Assembly: GCA_963756895.1 (NCBI GenBank) | Contig: CAVWPI010000005.1 | Location: 131,519 to 195,518 of the forward strand | Direction: 5' to 3' | Length of the DNA: 64,000 nt | From: DASUAS01 sp963756895 | Lineage (GTDB): Bacteria; Actinomycetota; Acidimicrobiia; IMCC26256; DASPTH01 | Shown: positions 54,575 to 63,405 of the stretch, piece by piece | How positions within the stretch are numbered: the first letter of the stretch is position 1 | Layout of the letters: each line of letters starts with the position of its first letter | Program-made: the position numbers and the translations under genes | Notes under the pieces: generated by a model | What the model was told of the DNA's origin: nothing | Seen by the model: only the letters and a program-made list of their open reading frames with translations | Databases searched by the model: none

Positions 54575-54601
54575 AACGGTCCGGACCGGGGTCCGGTTCC
54601 C
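54575..54601 (-). promoter_or_regulatory. SigE-type ECF promoter before whiB
   Basis: On the minus strand GGGAACC (54601-54595) is followed by 16 bp and CGTT (54578-54575), the same signature as before sigE. The spacer contains the palindrome CGGTCCGGACCG (54588-54577 overlapping). The whiB start is about 45 bp downstream. Confidence 0.6.
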
Positions 54602-54664
54602 GTAGCCTGACAGAGATCGTACGCCGAGTCCCGTCGGGGACCGGTCACCGTCTCCGGGAGCGCC

Positions 54665-55978
54665 GTGTCCGAAGGATCGACCGAGCCGACGCCCGTGGCG
54701 CCGCGTCACAGCCCGTACGGTTGGGGAGGGTTCGCGGCATCTGCTCCGGTCGGCCCGGCACCCGGGGCGTCCGACGAACCACCCACGGTGGCGGCCGAGG
54801 GTCCGACGGCCGCGCTCCCCTCGTCGACGGCGTCACCGGCCGCGCCGGCCAGGCTGACGCCTCCCCCGGTACCGCCCGGCGCCGACGTGCGGCATCGGAG
54901 GAGTCGCCGTGTGGGATGGCGCGCCGCGCTGGTGGGAGCGCTCGTCGGCGCGGTGATCGGCGCGCTGGTGGCCGGCGGGATCGTCGCGGTCGCCGTCGAC
55001 GACGACTCGGGTTCGAGCGGACCCGGGGCCACGTCGGTGGTGCTGCGCCCGTCCGACCGCATCGCGCACACCGGCGACATCTCGCAGATCCTCCAGGGCG
55101 CGGTCCCCGCGGTCGTCGCCATCGTCGACGACGGCGGGCCCGACTCGGGCGGCGCCGCCGGCACCGGGTTCGTGATCGATCCCAGCGGCGTGATCGTCAC
55201 CAACAACCACGTCGTCGAGGGCGCGCGGAAGATCCAGGCCGTCTTCTCCGACGGTACGACGCGCGACGCGAAGGTGGTCGGTCAGAACCCGCCGAGCGAT
55301 CTCGCGGTCGTGAAGGTCGACGCCTCCGACCTCCCCACCATCGCACTCGGGAATTCCGACCGCGTGCAGGTCGGCGACGACGTCGTCGCGATCGGCAACG
55401 CGCTCGCGCTGCAGGGCGGGCTCACGGTGACGCGCGGGATCATCTCGGGCCTGCACCGAGAGGTGGGCACGAACAGCGGGGGCGCGCTCGAGGACGTGTT
55501 GCAGACCGACGCCGCGATCAACCCGGGCAACTCGGGTGGTCCGCTGGTCGACGCGGAGGGGCGCGTGATCGGCATCAACACCGCGATCGCCGATCCGGGC
55601 AGCGCGCAGAACGTGGGCTTCGCAATCCCGATCTCGAACGCCAAGGTGATCATCGAGCGGCTGCGCGAGGGCAAGCAGCCCGCGCTCCTCGGGGTGAAGA
55701 CGGTCAACGTCGACCAGGCCAAGGTCGACGGCGAGTCGGTCGAGGTCGACGAAGGCGCATACGTGCAGGAGGTCACCGCCGGCACCCCGGCGGCGAAGGC
55801 CGGGATCAAGGCGGGCGACGTCGTGGTCGCGGTCGACGGCAAGGCCATCGGCAGCGCGGCGGCCCTCGGCGGCGTGATCCGTCAGCACCAGCCCGGCGAC
55901 GAGGTGGAGATCGAGCTCGACCGCGACGGCGACTCGGTCACTGTGCACGCCACGCTCACCGAGACGTCCAGCTCCTGA
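54665..55978 (+). CDS. htrA: HtrA-like membrane serine protease with PDZ domain
   Basis: 437 residues. A long Pro/Ala-rich cytoplasmic N-terminus, one membrane helix at about 80-105, then the trypsin-like domain with the triad His182 (NNHVVEG), Asp212 (SDLAVVKV) and Ser290 (NPGNSGGPL), and a C-terminal PDZ domain (TPAAKAGIKAGDVVVAVDG). It degrades or refolds damaged envelope proteins and in relatives acts in the SigE circuit. GTG start. A candidate TAGCCT (54603-54608) is upstream; no ECF box was found on this strand. Confidence 0.92.
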   Translation: MSEGSTEPTPVAPRHSPYGWGGFAASAPVGPAPGASDEPPTVAAEGPTAALPSSTASPAAPARLTPPPVPPGADVRHRRSRRVGWRAALVGALVGAVIGALVAGGIVAVAVDDDSGSSGPGATSVVLRPSDRIAHTGDISQILQGAVPAVVAIVDDGGPDSGGAAGTGFVIDPSGVIVTNNHVVEGARKIQAVFSDGTTRDAKVVGQNPPSDLAVVKVDASDLPTIALGNSDRVQVGDDVVAIGNALALQGGLTVTRGIISGLHREVGTNSGGALEDVLQTDAAINPGNSGGPLVDAEGRVIGINTAIADPGSAQNVGFAIPISNAKVIIERLREGKQPALLGVKTVNVDQAKVDGESVEVDEGAYVQEVTAGTPAAKAGIKAGDVVVAVDGKAIGSAAALGGVIRQHQPGDEVEIELDRDGDSVTVHATLTETSSS

Positions 55979-56048
55979 CGGAGCTGTTCGTCTGGCGTTC
56001 CGTCTGCCCCTCGAAGCACGGCGAAGTCCGGCCACTACGCTGGCTCGC

Positions 56049-56322
56049 ATGTCGATGGAGTCCGAAGCGCTCGAGCAGGTACCGCCCCAGGGTCACGTGA
56101 AGGTCGTGTACCTGGGCCCGGTTGCGCCGCACTGGGAGGTCCACGGCATCTTCGGTGACGGTCGCATGATCGACGAGTTCCGCCAGCGGGCGGTGGCCGC
56201 GTCTGCAGCTGCTGCCGCCCCACGACCCGCAGTTCCGCCGCAACCGTGAGCGGGTTGCACGCGACGCGGAGCGCGAGCACCTCATCCTCGAGTGGGACCT
56301 CGGCTACGACGAAGGCACCTGA
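56049..56322 (+). CDS. Small conserved hypothetical protein (one frameshift)
   Basis: About 90 residues after correction. HVKVVYLGPVAPHWEVHGIF, GDGRMIDEFRQR, then, in the +1 frame after an extra base near 56201, RLQLLPPHDPQFRRNRERV and ILEWDLGYDEGT. Charge pattern suggests a small cytoplasmic protein. No family recognised. TACGCT 7 nt before the ATG suggests a leaderless mRNA. Convergent with phoU. Confidence 0.65.
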
Positions 56323-56323
56323 T

Positions 56324-57031
56324 TCAGTCGGGGACGACCTCGGGTGTCGGGTGCTCACCCGTCACCATGAACCCGACGCGCTCGGCGATCGTGACCGCGT
56401 GGTCGGCGATCCGCTCGTAGTGCCGGCCGACCAGCGCCATCTGGACCGCGAGGAGCACGGCGCCTTCGTCGCTGCCGTCACCTGAGAGCACGTGGCGGAA
56501 CAGGCTCTTGGTGAGCTCGTCCATCGCGTCGTCCATGTCGGCGAGCGCGGCCGCCCACGATGGGTCGGAGTCGGCGAACGCGTCGATGGCGACGCGCGTC
56601 TGGTTGCTCGCCTGGGTGCCCATGCGGGCGATGATCCCGCGGATCTTCGGATCCAGCTGGTGCGGATAGAGACGCCGCGTCGTCTTGGCGACGTTCACCA
56701 TCAGGTCGGCGCTGCGCTCGAGCTCGTGCGCGACGCGCATGACGGTGACGAGGAAGCGGAGGTCGGTCGCGAGGGGTTGCTGCCGCGCGAGCAGGAGGAA
56801 CGTGCGGTCCTCGATGGTGTGCGTGAGCTCGTCGATCACGTCGTCGGCCTCGATGGCGTCTTCGGCGGCGTTGAGATCACCGTCGAGCAGGGCCTGGGTA
56901 CCGGCCGCGATCGCCTCGGTGGTGAGCGCGGCGAGTCGGATGACGTCGGTGCGCAACTCGTCGAGAGCTTCGTGGAAGGACTTGCGCGCCTCTTCGGCGG
57001 GCGAGCCGTCGGGCAGGGGTGTACTGGTCAC
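56324..57031 (-). CDS. phoU: PhoU phosphate-signalling regulator
   Basis: 235 residues, all helical. Two PhoU repeats carry the metal-binding motifs VAHELERSADLMVNVAK and RHYERIADHAVTIAE. PhoU couples PstSCAB transport to PhoR so that PhoR stays off when phosphate is plentiful. GTG at 57031 has GGAGG just upstream; longer in-frame starts exist. Paralog of the next phoU. Confidence 0.92.
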   Translation of the reverse strand: MTSTPLPDGSPAEEARKSFHEALDELRTDVIRLAALTTEAIAAGTQALLDGDLNAAEDAIEADDVIDELTHTIEDRTFLLLARQQPLATDLRFLVTVMRVAHELERSADLMVNVAKTTRRLYPHQLDPKIRGIIARMGTQASNQTRVAIDAFADSDPSWAAALADMDDAMDELTKSLFRHVLSGDGSDEGAVLLAVQMALVGRHYERIADHAVTIAERVGFMVTGEHPTPEVVPD

Positions 57032-57422
57032 GACGCCTCCGTGTGGTCCGGACCGGGCGATCTTGTCGCGTGCAGTCGTCGCGGAGCCCGGTTGCACCCT
57101 AGGACGTACGTCCTTTTCAGTGCTCGTTCACGCGCCGGCCACATTCGGGCAACCGCAGCGAAACCCCGCGACCGTAGGTTGGGCTTCAACCGAGAACGGC
57201 TGTCGGATCCCCCCTCCGAGAGCGGTTCCGGGATCGGGCTCTTCACGGTCGGGAGTGCGTGGCCGGCGAAGAGTCGTTCGGAGAGTAGGGGGCTGGGAAC
57301 TCCCCCCTTCCCGGTCCCCGACTCTCCGGCAGGTCTCGTGCGCGACGCGACAGGCCGGGAACTCCCCACCGCGTTCACGTTCCCAGCTCCCGACTCTCCG
57401 GCAAGTTTCGACGCGGTGGTGC
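57032..57422. other. Intergenic region between the two phoU genes
   Basis: About 390 bp without a convincing gene. It contains inverted and direct repeats at 57279-57400 (separate entry) and one GTTCACGCGCC (near 57125) that resembles an 11-nt PHO-box unit. No promoter could be fixed. Confidence 0.5.
57279..57400. repeat. Inverted plus direct repeat between phoU genes
   Basis: CGGAGAGTAGGGGGCTGGGA (from 57279) pairs with the arm ending CGACTCTCCG at 57400 (20 of 22 nt complementary, 78-nt spacer). A third partial copy of the right arm (CGACTCTCCGGCAGG) lies near 57319. GGGAACTCCCC occurs twice. Looks like a degenerate repetitive element; function unknown. Confidence 0.6.
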
Positions 57423-58128
57423 TCATCGCCGGAACCTCGCGGTGCGCGTGTGCTCGCCGGTGGCGACGAAGTGCACCTGTTCCGCGATCGTCACCGCGTG
57501 GTCGCCGATGCGCTCGTAGTGACGCGCGACCAGCGCGAGCTGCACCGCAGCGTTGAGGCGGGCGTCGTCGACCGGCGCGCCGCCGTCGACCTCCAGGACG
57601 TGCCGGAAGAGGCGGCGTTCGAGCTCGTCGGTGGTGTCGTCCATGTCGGCCAATGCCGCGGCCCACGACGGATCGCGGTCGACGAACGCGTTCACCGCCA
57701 CCCGCATCTGCACGATGACCTGGCGGCTCATCCGGTCGACCAGCGGTCCCGCCGTGGCGTCGAGGCGATCGGGATGGAGACGCCACGTGGTGCGCGGCGA
57801 CGTTGACCATGAGGTCGGCACTGCGCTCCAACTCGTGGGCGATGCGCAGAGCCACCCCGACGAAGCGGAGGTCGGCGGGGCAGAGACCCGGGAGGGGGAT
57901 GATCCGCAGGCACTGGTCCTCCACCGCGTGCCGGAGCGAGTCGATGGCGTCGTCGTCGGCCACGACCCGGTCGGCATGGTCGAGATCACCTGCGACGAAG
58001 GCCTCGGTGCCGGCGCGGATGGCGTCGAGGGTCAGCGAGGCGAGCCGAACGACGTCGAGACGCACGTCGTCGATGCGGGTACGGACTTGCGGATCGGACC
58101 GGTCGGGCACGACCTCCGAGGAGACCAC
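57423..58128 (-). CDS. Second PhoU-family protein (one frameshift)
   Basis: About 234 residues after correction. ELERSADLMVNVA, then TWRLHPDRLDATAGPLVDRM and RHYERIGDHAVTIAEQVHFV, the two PhoU motifs. One extra base near 57796. Adjacent to and divergent from pstS. Why there are two PhoUs is unknown; some actinobacteria encode two that act redundantly. GTG 58128 is uncertain; a GTG at 58110 follows GGAGG. Confidence 0.85.
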
Positions 58129-58178
58129 GCGGTGATCATCGTTTGCCTGACCTGCCAGGGAGCGTCGCTCCGCTGACT

Positions 58179-58200
58179 GTTTGTCCCCTGTTCACCTTCG
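58179..58200 (+). promoter_or_regulatory. Candidate PHO box (two 11-nt direct repeats)
   Basis: GTTTGTCCCCT (58179-58189) and GTTCACCTTCG (58190-58200) are adjacent 11-nt units; the second fits the actinobacterial PhoP/RegX3 unit GTTCACCNNNN. It lies 93 bp before pstS, where a phosphate-responsive activator would act. Confidence 0.55.
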
Positions 58201-58293
58201 CGCCACCACGCGGCCACGGCGCGTCCACGGTGCCTTCGTACGCTCCGCGCCGAACCACTACCAGTCAGTCGACGTTCCAGGAGGAACATCCAC

Positions 58294-59358
58294 ATGCTCC
58301 GTTCGTTCGCTCGTCGCGGCGGCATCGTGCTCGCCGCGTTGGCGCTGCCGGTGCTGTTCATCGGCACCGCTGCGACCGCCACGACGCCGTCCCAGGCGAA
58401 GCTCGCCTCGGCCACCATCAATGGTGACGGCTCCACCTTCCAGCTGGGCTTCAACCAGGTGTGCATCGGCGAGTTCAAGAAGCAGCAGAAGGCCGTCACC
58501 ATCAACTACCAGGGCAACGGCTCGGGCGCCGGACGCACGGACTTCGTGAACGGCGTCGTCGACTTCGCCGGCACGGATGCCGCGTACAAGTCGACCGACC
58601 CGCAGCCGCCGAAGCCGTTCCTCTACTTCCCGACGGTGGTGGCACCGATCACGGTGTCGTACAACCTCTCGGGTGTAAAGCTCAACCTCTCGCCCGAGAC
58701 CACGGCCAAGATCTTCTCGGGCGCGATCACGACCTGGGACGACGCCGCGATCAAGACCGACAATCCCAAGGCGAAGCTGCCGAGCACGGCCATCACGGTC
58801 GTGCACCGCAGTGACTCTTCGGGCACCACCGCGAACTTCACCAGCTGGCTGACCAAGGCGGCGCCCACCGACTGGACGCTCGGCAGCAGCTCGACCGTGA
58901 GCTGGGGATCCGGGCACGCAGGGCGCCACCGGCAACTCCGGTGTGGCCAAGCTCGTGAAGGACACCGACGGCGCGGTCGGCTACGTCGACTTCTCCGACG
59001 CCAACGCCAGCGACCTGACCTACGCGTCGATCAAGAACTCGGCCGGCAAATTCATCAAGCCGAGCCTCGAGTCCGCGGCCGCCGCGGCGGAGGGTGCGTC
59101 GGTCAACGCCGACCTCACCTACGACCCGATCAACTCCGACGGTGCCGGCCGCGTACCCGATCACGTCGCCGACGTGGATCATCGTGTACCAGGACCAGAC
59201 CGATGCGGCCAAGGGCAACGCGATCAAGGGCTTCCTGAACTACATCTACGGCGACGGCCAGCAGCTGGCCCCGGTCGGTCGACTACGCGGGGCTGCCCAA
59301 GGGTCTGCTGAAGCAGGCCAAGGCGCAGGTCAAGAAGATCACCGTCCCCGCGTCGTGA
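58294..59358 (+). CDS. pstS: Phosphate ABC transporter substrate-binding protein (three frameshifts)
   Basis: About 353 residues after correction. Signal peptide (GGIVLAALALPVLFIGTAATA), then INGDGSTFQLGF, GNGSGAGRTDFVNGVVDFAGTDA, VVHRSDSSGTTANFTSWL and GAVGYVDF: the phosphate-binding loops of PstS. No lipobox Cys is seen, so it may be released or anchored otherwise. Extra G at about 58915, 59150 and 59277. AGGAGGAA is a strong RBS. First gene of the pst operon. Confidence 0.92.
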
Positions 59359-59450
59359 TCTCGGGCGGGTCGCGCACGGGACGGGTGCCCCCCACCCGTC
59401 CCGTGCCCCCGCTCGACCACCTCGATCTCGCGTAGATTCCGGACCTCGAC

Positions 59451-60461
59451 ATGGCAGTCACGGCCCCGCCCCGACCGACCGACCCGCCGGCACCCGCTCC
59501 GCGCGGTCGCGGTCTCGGCACCGGTCCGCGGCCGCCGGGGATCTTCACCGACCAGCGTCTTCAAGTGGATCGCACTGGCGAGCGGGCTGCTCGTGCTCGC
59601 GATCCTCGGGCTCATCGCGTACACCACCACCAAGAACGCGTGGCCGTGGTTCCGCGAGGAGGGCTTCGGCATCTTCGCCGACAACTGGGACCCGGCGAAG
59701 GGCCAGTACGGCGCCGGGGCGATGATCTACGGCACCTTCCTCGTCGGCATCATCGCCCTCGTGATCGCGGTGCCGGTCAGCATCGGCATCGCGCTGTTCG
59801 TCAACGAGATCGCGCCGCGACGACTACGCAAGCCGGTCATCTACGTCGTCGACCTGCTCGCGGCGATCCCGTCGGTCGTGTACGGGCTGTGGGCGCTCGC
59901 GGTGCTCACCCAGCCGCTCGCCGACATCTACCAGAGCATCTCCGACGCGACGTCGGGCATCCCGCTCATCGGCGACATCACCGCCGAGCCCGAGCAAGAG
60001 CGGGCTCAGCTACATGACCGCCGGGATCATCGTCGCGATCATGATCACGCCGATCATCACGTCGCTGACGCGCGAGGTGTTCGCCACCACGCCCGCTCCG
60101 CTCAAGGAAGCCGCCTACGGCATGGGCGCGACGCGCTGGGAGATGATCAAGGGCTCGATCTTCCCGCACAGCCGCGGTGGGCTCGTCTCCGCGGTGATCA
60201 TCGGGCTCGGGCGGGCGATCGGCGAGACCATCGCCGTCGCGTTGCTGATCGGCAGCTCGCAGCACATCAGCGCGCACATCTTCGGCCCCGGCGACACGTT
60301 GGCCGTCGATCATCGCCAACCAGTTCAACGAGGCCACCGGCATCCAGCGCGCCGCGCTGATCGGCATGGGCGTGGTGCTGCTCGTGCTCACCGTCGGCGT
60401 CGGCATCCTCGCCCGGGGGATCGTCAACCGCTACGACCGGCGCTCGGGAGCGGTCGTATGA
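59451..60461 (+). CDS. pstC: Phosphate ABC transporter permease (three frameshifts)
   Basis: About 335 residues. A Pro-rich N-terminus, then membrane helices (LVLAILGLIAYTTTKNAWPWF), LLAAIPSVVYGLWAL, the EAA-like loop KEAAYGMGATRWEMIKGSIFP and IIGLGRAIGETIAVALLIG. Extra bases near 59560, 59992 and 60306. Its stop overlaps the pstA start (ATGA). Confidence 0.92.
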
Positions 60462-61352
60462 CCGCGTTGGCGCCGCCGCAGCTCACGCCGCTGCCCAAGT
60501 CGCGCTCGCGCAAGGCGAAGAACGTCCTCGCGACGCTCTTCATCTCGCTGGCGTTCCTGCTCGCGCTGATCCCGCTCGTGTTCCTCGTCGTCTACGTGGT
60601 GCAGCAGGGTTCCAAGGTCATCAGCTGGAACTTCCTCACCGAGGACCTCCCGTTCGTCGACCGGCTTGCCGGGCGGTGGCATGGGGCCGGCGGTGGTCGG
60701 CACGCTGCTCATCACCGGTGCCGCGTCGCTCATGGCCATCCCGCTCGGGATCCTCGGCGGCATCTACCTCAACGAGTACGGCGGTCGGACGCCCGCTGGC
60801 GCGGTTCATCCGCTTCCTCTCCGAGGTGATGACCGGCGTGCCGTCGATCGTCATGGGCCTGTTCATCTACACCCTGGTCGTGCTCAACACGAAGGAGCAG
60901 CACGGGCTTCGCCGGCGCGCTGGCGCTGGCGTGCCTCATGCTCCCGATCGTGATCCGCACCACCGACCAGATGCTGTCGCTCGTGCCGCAGCGAGCTGCG
61001 GGAGGGCAGCTACGCGCTCGGCAGCCGCAAGGCGCGCACCATCCGCACGGTCGTGCTCCCGAACGCGGCCGCCGGGATCGTGAGCGGTGCGCTGCTCGCC
61101 GTGGCCCGGGCCGCAGGCGAGACCGCGCCGCTGCTGTTCACCATCGGCACCGTCACCGAGACCAACACGAGCCTGTTCAACGGGCCGAACACCGCGCTGT
61201 CGGTGCAGATCTTCAGCAACGCCATCTCGCCCTTCACCGGCGCGCAGGACCGGGCCTGGGGCGCCGCGCTCACCCTCATCGTGATCGTGTTCGTCACCAC
61301 CATCGCCGCCCGTCTGGTGACGGCCTTCTTCGCCCGCCGGCAGACGGCATGA
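60458..61352 (+). CDS. pstA: Phosphate ABC transporter permease (four frameshifts)
   Basis: About 296 residues. LFISLAFLLALIPLVFLVVYV, PGGGMGPAVVGTLLITGAASLM, PLARFIRFLSEVMTGVPSIVMGLF, GSRKARTIRTVVLPNAAAGI and VARAAGETAPLLFTIG match PstA. Four extra bases near 60667, 60788, 60905 and 60990. Stop overlaps pstB (ATGA). Confidence 0.92.
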
Positions 61353-62276
61353 ACCCCGAGGACGGATCCGTGCCCACCATCGTCGACCCCACCACTAACG
61401 TCATCGACGTGACGACCGACGTCGACGCCCCCGTCAGCCGCCGTCGACGTCGCCCGACACCGCGGGCCGCGAGGAGGAGCCCGAGCGGGAGCGAGAGCTC
61501 GTCTTCGAGCTCCGCGGGCGTCGAGGTGCAGCTACAGCGGGCACACCGCGGTGCGCGAGGTCGACCTCGACATCGCCGCCAACGAGATCACCGCGTTCAT
61601 CGGCCCGTCGGGCTGCGGGAAGACCACGGTGCTGCGGTGCCTCAACCGCATGCACGACCTCACGCCCGGCGCGCAGGTGCTCGGGCCGGGTCGAATACCA
61701 CGGCGAGAACCTCTACGGCGCCAAGGTCGACCCCGCCGAGGTGCGCCGCCGGATCGGGATGGTGTTCCAGAAGCCGAACCCGTTCCCGAAGACGATCTTC
61801 GACAACGTCGCCTACGGGCCCAAGCTCAACGGCAAGAAGCGCTCGGAGCTCAGCGACATCGTCGAGCACGCGCTCGACGCGCGCCGCGCTGTGGGACGAG
61901 GTGAAGGACAAGCTCAAGAACAGCGGTCTCTCGCTGTCCGGTGGACAGCAGCAGCGCCTGTGCATCGCGCGCGCGATCGCGGTGCAGCCCGACGTCGTGC
62001 TCATGGACGAGCCGTGTTCGGCACTCGACCCGATCGCCACCGCGCGCATCGAGGACCTGATGGAGGAGCTCAAGGCCGAGTTCACCATCGTGATCGTGAC
62101 CCACAACATGCAGCAGGCCGCGCGCACGTCTCGATCGCACCGCGTTCTTCACCGCCGAAGTCGACGACGAGGGACGGCGCGTCGGGCGCCTCGTCGAGTA
62201 CGACGTCACCGAGAAGATCTTCACGGCACCCGGCGATCCCCGGACCGAGGGCTACATCACGGGACGGTTCGGTTGA
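61349..62276 (+). CDS. pstB: Phosphate ABC transporter ATPase (six indels)
   Basis: About 307 residues. An acidic N-terminal extension, then Walker A GPSGCGKTT, the Q-loop FQKPNPFPKTIFDNVAYGP, signature LSGGQQQRLCIARAIA and Walker B VVLMDEPCSALDP, ending EGYITGRFG. One missing base near 61413 in a C-run and five extra bases near 61517, 61533, 61685, 61870 and 62127. The acidic extension is unusual for PstB; part of it depends on the indel interpretation. Confidence 0.9.
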
Positions 62277-62282
62277 GCGGCC

Positions 62283-63405
62283 ATGAGCCCGCAGCGACGG
62301 GACCAGAACGCCGAGCTGGAACAGGCGCTCGCCCGGGCGCTCGAAGACACCCGAGCGGCAGTCGGTCAGCGCGACCGCCTGCTCGGCCGCACTCGACGAG
62401 CTGCGGCAGGGCGTGGTCGTCCTCGACGTCGACGGGCGCGAGGTGCTACCGCAACCCGGCGGCCGAGCGCTACCGCGAGGCGCGGCACTCCGACGCGGTC
62501 GTCGCGGCCGGGCTCGACGCGTTGGTGTCGCGCGCGCTCAACGGCGAGCGGTGCGAACGCGAGCAGCAGGTGTTCGGACCGCCCCGGGCCGTGGTGCACC
62601 TGTCCGCGGTGCCGATCGGCTCGCCGGAGCGTCCCCTCGGTGCCGCCGCGTTCGTGGCCGACGTGTCGGAGATCCACCGGATCGAGAGCGTGCGGCGCGA
62701 CTTCGTGGCCAACGTGAGCCACGAGCTCAAGACCCCGATCGGCGCGCTCGAGGTGCTCGCCGAGACGTTGGTCGCCGAGGACGATCCCGCGGTCACCCGC
62801 CCGCTCGCCGAGCGGATGGTGAAGGAGGCCGAGCGCCTGGCGCGCATCGTCGACGACCTCCTCGACCTCAGCCTCATCGAGACGCAGGAAGCGCCTTCAC
62901 GCGTCGCCGGTGCCGCTGGAGGTGCTGGTCGACGACGCCGTCGATCAACTGCGTCCGGCCGCCGCAGCCGCGGGCATCAACCTGCAGGTGCATCCCGGCG
63001 TCACGGGTGCGCTGGTCTCGTGCGAGCGGCGACAGGTGGTGAGCGCGCTCGCCAACCTCATCGACAACGCGGTGAAGTACTCCGAGCAGGGGGGCCCGGT
63101 CACGGTGAGCACCGCGCTGCATCGGCGACTCGGTCGAGGTCTCGGTGCGCGACGCCGGCATCGGCATCCCGACCCGCGACCTCGAGCGGATCTTCGAGCG
63201 GTTCTACCGGGTCGACCAGGCCCGGAGCCGCGACACCGGTGGCACCGGCCTCGGGCTCTCGATCGTGCGCCACGTCGCGCAGCGCCCACGGCGGCGACAT
63301 CACCGTGGAGTCGGTCGAAGGGCCAGGGCTCGACGTTCCGGTTCGTGTTGCCGCTCGAACCCGAGTCGGCCGCGCTGCAGTCGGCACAGCAGGACGACCG
63401 CCTGA
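62283..63405 (+). CDS. phoR: Phosphate-regulon sensor histidine kinase (about seven frameshifts)
   Basis: About 371 residues after correction. A short coiled coil, a PAS-like domain (VVVLDVDGREVYRNPAAERYREA), HisKA with FVANVSHELKTPIGALEVL (phospho-His), then the ATPase N, G and F boxes: NLIDNAVKYSE, DAGIGIPTRDLERIFERFY and TGLGLSIVRHV. No membrane helix, so it resembles a SenX3/PhoR form lacking its membrane part. In the raw frame at its end it would run on into regX3; the likely stop is TGA at 63403, overlapping the next ATG. Confidence 0.87.

Noticed and set aside
63145..63405. PhoR-RegX3 fusion protein
   Set aside because: The raw frame runs through, but six other extra bases in phoR and the TGATG overlap (63403-63407) point to a normal stop with one more indel.
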